In this document: in pieces, positions 48,689-56,932 of the stretch
Layout: every line of letters starts with the position of its first letter
Position numbering within the stretch: the stretch's first letter is position 1
Assembly (NCBI RefSeq): GCF_900090205.1
Contig: NZ_LT607802.1
Location: 3,303,923 to 3,367,922, forward strand
Reading direction: 5' to 3'
DNA from: Vogesella sp. LIG4
GTDB lineage: Bacteria > Pseudomonadota > Gammaproteobacteria > Burkholderiales > Chromobacteriaceae
Length of the DNA stretch: 64,000 bases
The notes under the pieces: generated by a model
What the model was told of the DNA's origin: nothing
The model's database searches: none
The model's input: the letters and a program-made list of their open reading frames with translations, nothing else
Made by a program: the position numbers and the translations under genes

Positions 48689-49360
48689 ATGCTGGAAATC
48701 AGTCTGTTCTCTCTTTTTCTCACCGGCCTGCTGGGCGGCGTGCATTGCCTGGGCATGTGCGGCGGCATCGTGGCCGCCATTTCGGTGGCCGGCCAGGGCA
48801 GCAAGCCCTGGCTGCTGCTGGGCTACAACCTGGGCCGGCTGGCCAGCTACGTGCTGATTGGCACGCTGCTGGGCGGGCTGGCGCAATGGGGGGTGGCGCA
48901 GGCGGATTTCCGCCCGCTGCAGCTTGGCCTGTTTGCTGCGGCCAACGTGCTGCTGGTACTGCTGGGCCTCTACCTGGCCGGCCTGTCCGCGGCCGTCACC
49001 CGCATCGAAAAAATGGGCCAGCCGCTGTGGCGCCGGCTGCAACCGCTGACCCGCCGCCTGCTGCCGCTGCGCCACGGCTGGCAGAGCGTGCTGGTGGGCG
49101 CGGTGTGGGGCTGGGTGCCCTGCGGCCTGGTGTACACCGCCAGCCTGTCGGCGCTGGCCAGCCAGAGAGCCTCCAGCGGCGCGCTGGTGATGCTGAGCTT
49201 TGGCCTTGGCACCCTGCCCAACCTGTTGCTGATGGGTGCCTTCGCCCACAAACTCGGGCAGTGGAAACAACAACGGCCAGTCCGCCTGCTGGCGGGACTG
49301 GCCGTGTGTGCCATCGGTGTCTGGCACCTGGCACAGTTGGTACTCAACGCATCGCGCTGA
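48689..49360 (+). CDS. Sulfite exporter TauE/SafE-type membrane protein
   Basis: The protein has 223 residues from the ATG at 48689; some upstream codons are open. It has six membrane helices. Motifs GGVHCLGMCGGIVAA and AVWGWVPCGLVYTA are typical of the SafE/UreH-like subgroup, often next to metal transport and cytochrome oxidase genes; copper or nickel handling has been suggested for it. Its 3' end overlaps the convergent zinc-binding-protein gene by 17 bases. The 290 bases upstream are AT-rich and hold no gene. Confidence 0.8.
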   Translation: MLEISLFSLFLTGLLGGVHCLGMCGGIVAAISVAGQGSKPWLLLGYNLGRLASYVLIGTLLGGLAQWGVAQADFRPLQLGLFAAANVLLVLLGLYLAGLSAAVTRIEKMGQPLWRRLQPLTRRLLPLRHGWQSVLVGAVWGWVPCGLVYTASLSALASQRASSGALVMLSFGLGTLPNLLLMGAFAHKLGQWKQQRPVRLLAGLAVCAIGVWHLAQLVLNASR

Positions 49361-50210
49361 GCAGCAGCTCGACGTTGCTGCGGAACAGCTGCAGATAGCT
49401 GCCAGCCTTGCCGTCGTTGGACAGCGCGTCGGCATACAGCTTGCCGCCCACCTTCACACCGGCTTCCTTGCTCAGCTGCTCCAGCAGACGGTGGTCGCTC
49501 ATGTTCTCGAAGAACACCGCCTTCACCTGCTCCGCCTTCACCTGGCGGATCAGCTGCGCCACGCCCTTGGCCGAGGCTTCGGCTTCGGTGCTGATGCCCT
49601 GCGGCGCCATGAAGCGGATCTGGTAGCGGGCGGCAAAGTAGCCAAAGGCGTCGTGCGAGGTCAGCACCTTGCGCCGGCCCACCGGCACCGCGGCAAACTG
49701 CTGCGCCGCCCAGTCATCCAGCTGCTTGAGCTTGGCCTGGTAGGCGGTGGCGCGCTGCTGAAAGTAGGCGCTGTCTGCCGGGTCGGCTTTGGACAGGCCA
49801 TCGGCAATCGCCTGGGCATACAGCATCACGTTCTGCGGGTTGTGCCAGGCATGCGGATCGATGCCGCCATGCTCGTCAGCCTCCTGTGCGGCACGCGGCT
49901 TGACCTTGGCCGCGGCGGTAACGGTGAGGCCCTTGAAGCCGGCGGCGCGCGTCATGCGCGGCATCCAGCCCTCGAACCCCAGGCCACTCACCACGAATAC
50001 CTTGGCTGCGGCCAACTTCTTCACATCGGCCGGCGCCGGCTGGAACACGTGGGCGTCCTGGTCCGGCCCCACCAGCGACTGCACTTCCACCTTGTCGCCG
50101 CCGATCTCGCGGGTGATATCGGCAACAATACTGAAACTGGCCACTACCGGCACTTTGGCCACGGCCAGCAAGGGCGACAGCAACAGTGCCGCGGCTAACA
50201 ACTTGCGCAT
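49344..50210 (-). CDS. znuA: Zinc (or manganese) ABC transporter substrate-binding protein
   Basis: The protein has 288 residues and a signal peptide ending in VAKVPV. Cluster A-1 metal-binding residues are seen in QDAHVFQP, DPHAWHNP and SHDAFGYFA, with an acidic residue near the C-terminal DALS. The long His-rich loop of E. coli ZnuA is reduced to EADEHGG. It delivers metal to the permease encoded 10 bases upstream. Zinc is favoured because the operon carries a Zur-like gene, a COG0523 GTPase and a Zur-box-like palindrome. Confidence 0.88.
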   Translation of the reverse strand: MRKLLAAALLLSPLLAVAKVPVVASFSIVADITREIGGDKVEVQSLVGPDQDAHVFQPAPADVKKLAAAKVFVVSGLGFEGWMPRMTRAAGFKGLTVTAAAKVKPRAAQEADEHGGIDPHAWHNPQNVMLYAQAIADGLSKADPADSAYFQQRATAYQAKLKQLDDWAAQQFAAVPVGRRKVLTSHDAFGYFAARYQIRFMAPQGISTEAEASAKGVAQLIRQVKAEQVKAVFFENMSDHRLLEQLSKEAGVKVGGKLYADALSNDGKAGSYLQLFRSNVELLLSAMR

Positions 50211-50219
50211 CGAACAATC

Positions 50220-51092
50220 CTAGTTGGTAAGGTGACGGGAACGGAACAGGCGCGGCAGCAGGCCGCCGCGCGGCGCCAGCAGCATGGACAGCAGGTAGGC
50301 AATGCCTGCCAGCAGGATGATGGCCGGGCCGGACGGCAGCTCGGCGTGATAGGACAGCAGCAGGCCGCCCACCGCCGAGCCGCTGGCGATCAGCAGTGCC
50401 ACCAGCAGCATGCCGCCCACCGAGCTTGCCCACAGCCGTGCGGCGATGGCCGGCAGCATCATCAGCCCAACCGACATCAGCGTGCCCAGCGCCTGGAAGC
50501 CGGCCACCAGGTTCATCACCACCAGCAGCAGGAACAGCAGGTGCCACACCCCGCCACGGGCGCCGATGGCGCGCATGAACACCGGATCCAGGCTTTCCAG
50601 CAGCAACGGCCGGTAGATGGCCGCCAGGGTCAGCAGCGTGACGCTGGCCACCGCCGCCACCAGCAGCATGGCAGCATCGTCCACCGCCAGCACAGAGCCG
50701 AACAGCAGGTGCATCAGATCCACATTGCTGCCGCTCTTGGACACCAGCAGCACCCCCAGCGACAGCGACAGCAGGTAGAAGCCGGCAAAGCTGGCATCTT
50801 CCTTCACCTCGGTGTAGCGGGTGGCAAGGCCGGCCAGCAGCGCCACCAGTACGCCGGCAACAAAGCCGCCCAGACTCATCGCCGGCAGACTCAGGCCGGC
50901 CAGCAGGTAGCCGATGGCCGCCCCCGGCAACACGGCGTGGCTCATGGCATCGCCCATCAGGCTCATGCGGCGCATCACCAGCAGCAGGCCCACCGGCGCA
51001 CTGCCCAGCGCCAGCGCCAGGCAGCCCACCAGCGCCCGGCGCATGAAGGGGAAATCGGCAAACGGGGAAACCAGTAATTCATGCAAGGTCAT
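50220..51092 (-). CDS. znuB: Zinc ABC transporter permease
   Basis: The protein has 290 residues; the ATG at 51092 overlaps the ATPase stop (ATGA). It has eight or nine membrane helices of the ABC-3 family, with MRRMSLMGDAMSHAVLPGAAIGY as the characteristic segment contacting the ATPase, and GTLMSVGLMMLPAIAARLW near the end. It forms the channel for the ZnuA-delivered metal. Confidence 0.9.
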   Translation of the reverse strand: MTLHELLVSPFADFPFMRRALVGCLALALGSAPVGLLLVMRRMSLMGDAMSHAVLPGAAIGYLLAGLSLPAMSLGGFVAGVLVALLAGLATRYTEVKEDASFAGFYLLSLSLGVLLVSKSGSNVDLMHLLFGSVLAVDDAAMLLVAAVASVTLLTLAAIYRPLLLESLDPVFMRAIGARGGVWHLLFLLLVVMNLVAGFQALGTLMSVGLMMLPAIAARLWASSVGGMLLVALLIASGSAVGGLLLSYHAELPSGPAIILLAGIAYLLSMLLAPRGGLLPRLFRSRHLTN

Positions 51093-51847
51093 TTGCCCAC
51101 TCCATGGACATCGCCCTGGGCATCCACCGCGCACACCGGCGCCTTGGCCTGCCAGTGGGCAGCGGTATCGGTGGCGCGACGCAGGTTGGCATCGGTCAGC
51201 ACGCGGTCGGTCTGGCCCCAGGCCACCACCTCACGCGCCATCAGCAGGGTTTGCGGAAAGTAGGCGCGCACCTGTTCGTAGTCGTGCAGCACGGCAATCA
51301 CGGTGCGGCCCTCCTCCTGCCAGCGGCGTACCAACTCCAGCAGGTCGAAGGTGGTGCGCGCATCCACCGCGTTGAACGGCTCGTCCAGCAGGATCAGCCG
51401 CGCGTCCTGCACCAGGATGCGGGCGAACAGCACGCGCTGGAACTGCCCGCTGGACAGCGCCGACACCGGGTGCAGCGCAAAATCCTCCAGACCCACGGTG
51501 ACCAGCGCATCCCAGCTGGCCTCGTCCAGCTTGCGGCCAACCCTGCCGAACAGGCCGCTGCGGCGCCAGTGGCCGCTGCTGACCAGGTCGATTACCGACA
51601 CCGGCAGGCTGCGGTCGATTTCCGACAGTTGCGGCAGATAGGCGATGTCCTTGCGGCTGAGGCCGGCGAAGCTCACTTCGCCGCTATCCGGGCGAATGGC
51701 GCCCATGATGGTTTTCAACAGCGTGCTCTTGCCGGCGCCGTTCGGCCCGAAGATGGCAGTGGCCAGCCCCGGCGCAAAGCGGCCGCTGACATGGTGCACG
51801 GCCGGGTGGCGCTGGTAGGACACGGTAAGGTTATGCAGGGAAATCAA
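51089..51847 (-). CDS. znuC: Zinc ABC transporter ATP-binding protein
   Basis: The protein has 252 residues from a TTG start with a strong GGGAGGTG site. It has Walker A FGPNGAGKSTLLKT, signature LSSGQFQRVLFARIL (Gln in place of the usual Gly-Gln-Arg order is minor), Walker B RLILLDEPF, and the switch His in VLHDYEQV. It powers the ZnuB permease. Its start overlaps the His-rich protein stop. Confidence 0.92.
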   Translation of the reverse strand: MISLHNLTVSYQRHPAVHHVSGRFAPGLATAIFGPNGAGKSTLLKTIMGAIRPDSGEVSFAGLSRKDIAYLPQLSEIDRSLPVSVIDLVSSGHWRRSGLFGRVGRKLDEASWDALVTVGLEDFALHPVSALSSGQFQRVLFARILVQDARLILLDEPFNAVDARTTFDLLELVRRWQEEGRTVIAVLHDYEQVRAYFPQTLLMAREVVAWGQTDRVLTDANLRRATDTAAHWQAKAPVCAVDAQGDVHGVGK

Positions 51848-52080
51848 CTTTCACCTCCCAGTGCCCACAGCACCAGCGCCCACAGCACCAGCAACAGCGC
51901 GCTGGCCAGCAGCAGGCGCTGCCAGGCCGCCATGGCCAGCAGGCGCCAGCCCGGCAGGTGATTGCGCTCGCCGGCCGCATGCGGGTGCGGGTGGGAGTGC
52001 GCATGCGACAGCTCGGGCGTGTGCTCGTGCTCGTGCTCATGCTCGTGCCCGGCATGCGCGTGATGATGATGTTCGGTCAT
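51844..52080 (-). CDS. Small His-rich membrane protein of the zinc operon
   Basis: The protein has 78 residues from the ATG at 52080. The first 35 residues are almost all His, Glu and Ala (HHHHAHAGHEHEHEHEH, then SHAHSHPHPHAA), encoded by hexamer-like repeats, followed by one membrane helix (LLLASALLLVLWALVLWAL). It overlaps znuC and starts two bases before the end of the COG0523 gene. A role as a metal sponge or donor at the membrane is inferred from composition and context. Confidence 0.75.
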   Translation of the reverse strand: MTEHHHHAHAGHEHEHEHEHTPELSHAHSHPHPHAAGERNHLPGWRLLAMAAWQRLLLASALLLVLWALVLWALGGES

Positions 52081-52081
52081 G

Positions 52082-53014
52082 TCAGTCCTGCGACCACGGT
52101 TCCAGGCAGGCGCGCAGCGCCGTCTCGATGGCGGCGGCATCCAGCCCGCTGGCGATCAGCTCGAAACGGTTGTCGCGGCGCCAGGCTACCTGGTTGGCGG
52201 CCCAGCGGCCTTCGGTCCAGTTCAGCCACAGCCAGGTGTCCATCACCCGGAACACACCCTTGGCGCGCACCAGGCCGTCCACCATCTGCGGCAGGCGGTC
52301 GAAGAAATCGGTCAGCGCCTCGCCGGAAAACGCCTTGTCCGGCGGCAGCGTCCAGCCCTGCGACTGCCAACCCGGCGCGTCGTCCTGCCGCACTGACGGC
52401 CGGTAGCGCGGCTTGTCGGCGGCGCCGGCATTCAGCCATTCGGGCATGGCCGCGCCGTGGTGGATTTCCGCCACCAGCGACTTGGGCGGAAACAGCTGCG
52501 CCGCCTTGTCGCGGTATGCGGCCAACGTGTCGGCATCGGCCAGGTCGCACTTGGTGGCCAGCAGCACATCGGCCACCATCACCTGGTCGCGGTACAGCGG
52601 CTGGCGGAAGTAGTCGTTGTTCACGAACTGGCGCGGGTCCACCAGGGTGAGCACCGCGCCGACATCCAGCGCATTGCCCAGCGGCTCGGTACGCAGCTCG
52701 TCGATCAGCCCGGCGGCGTGCGCCAGCCCGCTGGCCTCGATGATCAGCCGGTCCGGCTTCTCGCGGCGCAGCAGGTTGGCCACCGTCACCGTCATCTGCG
52801 GGCCGGCCACGCAGCACAGGCAGCCGCCGGCGATCTCGGCCACCGGCAGCTCGCCGTCGTCCAGCACGGCACCGTCGATGCCGATCTCGCCGAATTCGTT
52901 AACGATGATCGCCCACTTTTCGTCGCGCGGACGCTGGGTGATCAGATGGCGCAGCGCGGTGGTCTTACCCACGCCCAGAAAGCCGGTCAACACATTGACC
53001 CGGGTTTTTTTCAT
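52082..53014 (-). CDS. COG0523 (CobW-like) GTP-dependent metal chaperone
   Basis: The protein has 310 residues; the ATG at 53014 overlaps the zur stop. It has the P-loop GFLGVGKTTAL, the metal-binding CxCC motif in GGCLCCVAG, the guanine-specific TKCD, and a CobW C-terminal domain ending FELIASGLDAAAIETALR. In Zur regulons such proteins deliver zinc to essential enzymes under starvation. Its location between zur and the transporter genes supports this. Confidence 0.9.
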   Translation of the reverse strand: MKKTRVNVLTGFLGVGKTTALRHLITQRPRDEKWAIIVNEFGEIGIDGAVLDDGELPVAEIAGGCLCCVAGPQMTVTVANLLRREKPDRLIIEASGLAHAAGLIDELRTEPLGNALDVGAVLTLVDPRQFVNNDYFRQPLYRDQVMVADVLLATKCDLADADTLAAYRDKAAQLFPPKSLVAEIHHGAAMPEWLNAGAADKPRYRPSVRQDDAPGWQSQGWTLPPDKAFSGEALTDFFDRLPQMVDGLVRAKGVFRVMDTWLWLNWTEGRWAANQVAWRRDNRFELIASGLDAAAIETALRACLEPWSQD

Positions 53015-53457
53015 GTTCGGCATCCTTGACACAAACCGGTCAGCAACAGATTTTGCGGCGCGATGGCAAAGCCTTCACCACCGGCCTGCTCGCGCAGCAC
53101 CGCCAGCATCGGCGAGGCATCCAGCTCCTGCACCTTGCCGCACTGGCTGCACACCAGGATCAGGCCCTCGTGGCTGCAGCCCACGTGGCGGCACACGATG
53201 AAGCCGTTCAGCGCATCCACCTTGTGCAGCAAACCCACATCCACCAGAAAATCCAGCGCACGGTACACCGTGGGCGGCGCGGCAATGCCGCGCTGGCGCT
53301 GCAGATCGGCCAGCAGCTGGTAGGCCTTCACCACGCCGTCGTAACTCAGCACCAGCTCCAGCACCTGACGACGCAGGCTGGTAAGCCTGGCGCCCTGCCG
53401 CTGGCAGTGCTGATCGGCGGCAGCGAGAAAACTGGCAGTATCCATGGCGACCGGCAT
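53011..53457 (-). CDS. zur: Fur-family zinc uptake regulator Zur
   Basis: From the ATG at 53457 the protein has 148 residues; an ATG at 53445 is also possible. The N-terminal winged helix includes RLTSLRRQVLELVLSYDG and PPTVYRALDFLVDVGLLHKV. The metal sites include HVGCSHEGLILVCSQCGKVQE with CxxC and the C-terminal LCQGC, giving the structural zinc site with two Cys pairs. Zinc specificity is inferred from the operon. It is first in the operon and has a palindrome upstream. Confidence 0.88.
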   Translation of the reverse strand: MPVAMDTASFLAAADQHCQRQGARLTSLRRQVLELVLSYDGVVKAYQLLADLQRQRGIAAPPTVYRALDFLVDVGLLHKVDALNGFIVCRHVGCSHEGLILVCSQCGKVQELDASPMLAVLREQAGGEGFAIAPQNLLLTGLCQGCRT

Positions 53458-53484
53458 GACTCTCAATTAGGAAGAATTCGCGAA

Positions 53485-53499
53485 TGTTACGGTATAACA
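53485..53499. promoter_or_regulatory. Zur box
   Basis: TGTTACGGTATAACA matches the E. coli Zur palindrome in its outer halves (TGTTA...TAACA) and exact spacing. It lies 28 bases before the zur start, and about 100 bases before the divergent cytochrome c' gene. Confidence 0.7.
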
Positions 53500-53596
53500 A
53501 AACACTTAACAAGCATTAACCAAACTGCCATCAAGCAGATACCCCTGCTGTGATAAGCTGCGAACGATATTCACTTGCCATTTCCAGGAGCCGGCA

Positions 53597-54028
53597 ATGA
53601 AAAAGCTGTTCATGCTTGCCTGCTGTTTCGCCGCTTTCAACACCGCCCTTGCCGCCGACCAGATCGCCGCCCGCAAGGAGGTTTTCGAGCAATACAAGAA
53701 GACCATGTCCGCCATGGGCCAGATGGTGAAAGGCGACACGCCGTTCAGCCAGGCCGACTTCGCCAAGTTGGCCGCACACCTGGACGAGCTGGCACAGCAG
53801 CCCTGGCAGTACTTCGGCCCCGGCAGCGACAAGGGTAAAACCGATGCCCGCCCGGAAATCTGGTCGCAACCCGCCGAATTCCAGTCTGCCATCGGCAAGC
53901 ACAAGCACGCTGCCCAGAGCCTGAAACAGGCTGCCACAGTTGCCCGAAACATCGATGACGTAAAACCGGCCTTTATTGCCATCCAGCAGACATGCAAGTC
54001 CTGCCACCAGCAGTTCCGCAACGATTAG
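53597..54028 (+). CDS. Cytochrome c' (class II), first copy
   Basis: The protein has 143 residues with a signal peptide ending NTALAAD. The haem site CKSCHQQFR is near the C-terminus, as in class II cytochromes c, within a four-helix bundle. The segment ARPEIWSQPAEFQSA occurs in both this and the next gene. Such periplasmic cytochromes bind NO or pass electrons from a b561-type cytochrome. It is 73 bases before its paralogue. Confidence 0.88.
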   Translation: MKKLFMLACCFAAFNTALAADQIAARKEVFEQYKKTMSAMGQMVKGDTPFSQADFAKLAAHLDELAQQPWQYFGPGSDKGKTDARPEIWSQPAEFQSAIGKHKHAAQSLKQAATVARNIDDVKPAFIAIQQTCKSCHQQFRND

Positions 54029-54101
54029 GCGACCCCGCCTTTGGCAGCGCAGCCAGAAATTATTAAACTCGCGCAATAAACCGCAATCACCAGAACCCGA
54101 G

Positions 54102-54530
54102 ATGAAGAAACTTACCGCCACCCTGATCCTTACCCTGCTGTGCGCCAGCGCCGTTGCCGGCCCCGGCGAAGACCGCCAGAAAAGCTTCAAGAAAATCCTG
54201 CTCAATTTCGAACCGATCGGCGTCATGCTGCGCGACGGCCCGTTCCGCAAGGACCAGTTCATCAAGAACGCGGACGACCTCAAGGCAGTTGCCGCCGTGC
54301 CGTTCACCCTGTTCAAGCCGGGCACCATCGACGACGTCAGCCGTGCCAAGCCGGAAATCTGGAGCCAGCCGGCCAAATTCAAGGCCGCGCAGGACAAGTT
54401 CCTGACCGCCGTTAACGCCCTGCAGGCCGGCGCGCGCAGCGACGACCTGGCCACCGTGCGCAACAAATACGCCGCAGTAGCCGACAGCTGCAAGAGCTGT
54501 CATGACAGCTTCCGTGGCCCCAAGCGTTAA
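54102..54530 (+). CDS. Cytochrome c' (class II), second copy
   Basis: The protein has 142 residues with a signal peptide ending ASAVAGPG. Haem binding is by CKSCHDSFRG near the C-terminus. It shares KPEIWSQPA and overall layout with the preceding gene, so the two look like a tandem duplication that has diverged. A strong terminator follows and the cytochrome b561 gene is convergent. Confidence 0.88.
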   Translation: MKKLTATLILTLLCASAVAGPGEDRQKSFKKILLNFEPIGVMLRDGPFRKDQFIKNADDLKAVAAVPFTLFKPGTIDDVSRAKPEIWSQPAKFKAAQDKFLTAVNALQAGARSDDLATVRNKYAAVADSCKSCHDSFRGPKR

Positions 54531-54544
54531 AGTCTGGATGCACC

Positions 54545-54580
54545 ATGAAAAAAGGCATGCCGCAGCATGCCTTTTTTCAT
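54545..54580. terminator. Bidirectional terminator between cytochrome genes
   Basis: A 16-bp perfect stem (54545-54560 with 54565-54580) has A6 on the left arm and T6 on the right, so it works on both strands. Confidence 0.92.
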
Positions 54581-54599
54581 TCCGCCATCGCGGCCGCAT

Positions 54600-55247
54600 T
54601 CACAACACGGCCAGGCCTCCACACACCAGCACCGTAGCCGCCAGCAGCAGCAGCGCCGCGCGCCAGGGCGATACAAAGGACGGCGCGGCAATCGGGTCAT
54701 CGCTTTCCTTGTGCCCGGTCACCATGGCCTTGACCAGGTTCTCATTGCGCAGCACCCGGTAGCCAACAATCGCCAGCACATGCACCGAGACCAGCAACAA
54801 CAGCAGGTTGAACCAGGCGCCGTGCCACTCGCTCACCTGCTCGGCCAGGCTGCCATCGAGCAAATGCGCCAACGGCCCGTCGAAGGTATAGCCATCCACG
54901 TCGGCGGCGAACAGCCCCAGCAGCAACTGCACCAGCACCGCCGCCAGCAGCGTCAGCACCATCAGGGCGCCCAATGGGTTGTGGCCGGGAGCGGTGGGCG
55001 ACTGGCCACGCAGGTAGGCGACAATGGCTGCGGGGCCGCGCACGAAAGTGCCGAAGCGTGCCGTCTGGCTGCCGGCTATACCCCACAGCAGGCGGAACAC
55101 CAGCAGCACTAGCAGCGCCTCGCCAAACCGGGCATGCAGTATCAGCTCGCCACTATCGGCACTCCACCACAGCAGGCCGAACAGCGCCACCAACCCCCAA
55201 TGAAACAGACGCGTGGGCAAGTCCCATACCTTAACCCGGTAAGCCAT
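54600..55247 (-). CDS. Cytochrome b561 family di-haem membrane protein
   Basis: The protein has 215 residues from the ATG at 55247 after a GAGGGG site. Four membrane helices carry His haem ligands, seen in RLFHWGLVALFGLLWW, LILHARFGE, SEWHGAWFNLLLL and SVHVLAIVGY. It starts MAYRVKVWDLPTRLFHW, typical of the Ni-hydrogenase/cytochrome b561 group that exchanges electrons with periplasmic c-type cytochromes. The two cytochromes c' encoded convergently are plausible partners. Confidence 0.88.
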   Translation of the reverse strand: MAYRVKVWDLPTRLFHWGLVALFGLLWWSADSGELILHARFGEALLVLLVFRLLWGIAGSQTARFGTFVRGPAAIVAYLRGQSPTAPGHNPLGALMVLTLLAAVLVQLLLGLFAADVDGYTFDGPLAHLLDGSLAEQVSEWHGAWFNLLLLLVSVHVLAIVGYRVLRNENLVKAMVTGHKESDDPIAAPSFVSPWRAALLLLAATVLVCGGLAVL

Positions 55248-55432
55248 TGCAACGCCCCTCCTTCTGATTTTGTCGCTGCATTCTACCCGCGGCATGACAG
55301 ATGACACGGCGAAAGGTTTTAAGGAATGTTGCAGAAATTGCCCCGGCTGCGCTGCAACAAAATCGGCTAGAATAGCGCCTTTCCGCCTGCTCATTGCCCT
55401 GGCGGCGTTTCAAACCAAGGAGAATTTTCAAG

Positions 55433-56707
55433 ATGTTCCAGTCCGCTCTTATCCAGGATCTGCAAGCCCGTGGCCTGATCGCGCAGCAAACCGACGCGGC
55501 AGCCCTCGACGAACTGCTGACCAAGGAGAGCGTGACCCTGTATTGCGGCTTCGACCCGACCGCAGACAGCCTGCATCTTGGCCACCTGGTACCAGTACTG
55601 GTACTGAAGCGCTTCCAGCAGTTCGGCCACAAGCCCATCGCCCTGGTGGGCGGCGCCACCGGCATGATCGGCGACCCAAGCTTCAAGGCTACCGAACGCA
55701 AGCTGAACACCCCGGACGTGATCGCCGGCTGGGTGGACAAGATCCGCGGCCAGGTATCGCCGTTCCTGTCCTTCGAAGGCGACAACGCCGCCATCATGGC
55801 CAACAACTACGACTGGTTCGGCGGCATGGGCGCGCTGGAATTCCTGCGCGACATCGGCAAACACTTCTCGATCAACCAGATGATCAAGAAGGAAGCGGTG
55901 CAGCAGCGTATCAACCGCGAAGACCAGGGCATCAGCTACACCGAGTTCAGCTACAGCCTGCTGCAGGGCTACGACTTTGCCGAGCTGTACCAGCGTCATG
56001 GCTGCGTGCTACAGATCGGCGGCTCCGATCAGTGGGGCAACATCACCGCCGGCACCGACCTGACCCGCCGCCTGCATCAGCACCAGGTCTACGGCCTGAC
56101 CCTGCCGCTGGTTACCAAGGCCGACGGCACCAAGTTCGGCAAGACCGAAGGCGGCGCGGTGTGGCTGGATGCCAAGAAAACCTCGCCGTACGCCTTCTAC
56201 CAGTTCTGGATGAACACCGCGGACGCCGACGTGTACAAGTTCCTGCGCTACTTCACCTTCCTGTCGCTGGCCGAGATCGACGCCATCGAGGAGCAGGACA
56301 AGACCAGCGGCGGCAAGCCGGAAGCACAGCGCATCCTGGCCGAGCAGGCGACTGCCCTGGTACACGGCCAGGCCGCGGTGGCAGCCGCCCAGCGCATCAG
56401 CGCCAGCCTGTTCAGCGGCAGCGTGGCGGACCTCACCGAATCCGACCTGGCGCAACTGGCACAGGACGGCATGCCCAGCATCCAGCTGCCGCGCGACCAG
56501 GCCGGCCTGATCGACACCCTGGTTGCCGGCGGCTTGGCCAAGTCCAAGACCGAAGCGCGCACCTTCATCCAGAGCGGCGCGGTAAGCATCAACGGCAACA
56601 AAGCCGATAGCCTGGAACACCAGATCGGCGACGGCGAGCGCCTGTTCGGCCAGTACAGCCTGCTCAAGCGCGGCAAGAAGAACCACACCTTGGTGCACTG
56701 GCAGTAA
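55433..56707 (+). CDS. tyrS: Tyrosyl-tRNA synthetase
   Basis: The protein has 424 residues from the ATG at 55433, after AAGGAG. The class I signature is HLGH, the second motif reads KFGKTEGG (the KMSKS equivalent), and the tyrosine pocket includes [15 protein letters not shown] and [14 protein letters not shown]. The C-terminal S4 RNA-binding domain begins [18 protein letters not shown]. It is the standard bacterial TyrRS. A TAGAAT at 55368 may be its -10. It stands alone between terminators. Confidence 0.96.
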   Translation: MFQSALIQDLQARGLIAQQTDAAALDELLTKESVTLYCGFDPTADSLHLGHLVPVLVLKRFQQFGHKPIALVGGATGMIGDPSFKATERKLNTPDVIAGWVDKIRGQVSPFLSFEGDNAAIMANNYDWFGGMGALEFLRDIGKHFSINQMIKKEAVQQRINREDQGISYTEFSYSLLQGYDFAELYQRHGCVLQIGGSDQWGNITAGTDLTRRLHQHQVYGLTLPLVTKADGTKFGKTEGGAVWLDAKKTSPYAFYQFWMNTADADVYKFLRYFTFLSLAEIDAIEEQDKTSGGKPEAQRILAEQATALVHGQAAVAAAQRISASLFSGSVADLTESDLAQLAQDGMPSIQLPRDQAGLIDTLVAGGLAKSKTEARTFIQSGAVSINGNKADSLEHQIGDGERLFGQYSLLKRGKKNHTLVHWQ

Positions 56708-56727
56708 GCACGGCGATACATCGCAAC

Positions 56728-56755
56728 AAGGCAGGCGCCCGCCTGCCTTTTTTAT
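56728..56755 (+). terminator. Intrinsic terminator after tyrS
   Basis: Arms AAGGCAGGC (56728-56736) and GCCTGCCTT (56741-56749) are followed by a T-run. Confidence 0.9.
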
Positions 56756-56932
56756 TGCCCGATCAAGCGCTTTTCCCCTCCTACCTGCCCGTGTTGCCAC
56801 TATTCAATTTGCAATTTGCAAACTATAAAATGAAGGTGCAGCTGTTAGCTGTTCATATAAACGCAGCCTCGTAACACCACCTCGGCCAAAACCACCGCCC
56901 ACCGGGCTTTGCCAAAAAGGTGACATCGACTC

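Noticed and set aside
52020..52075. Hexamer-rich stretch GTGCTC as a non-coding repeat array
   Set aside because: It is explained by the His-Glu repeats of the small zinc-operon protein.
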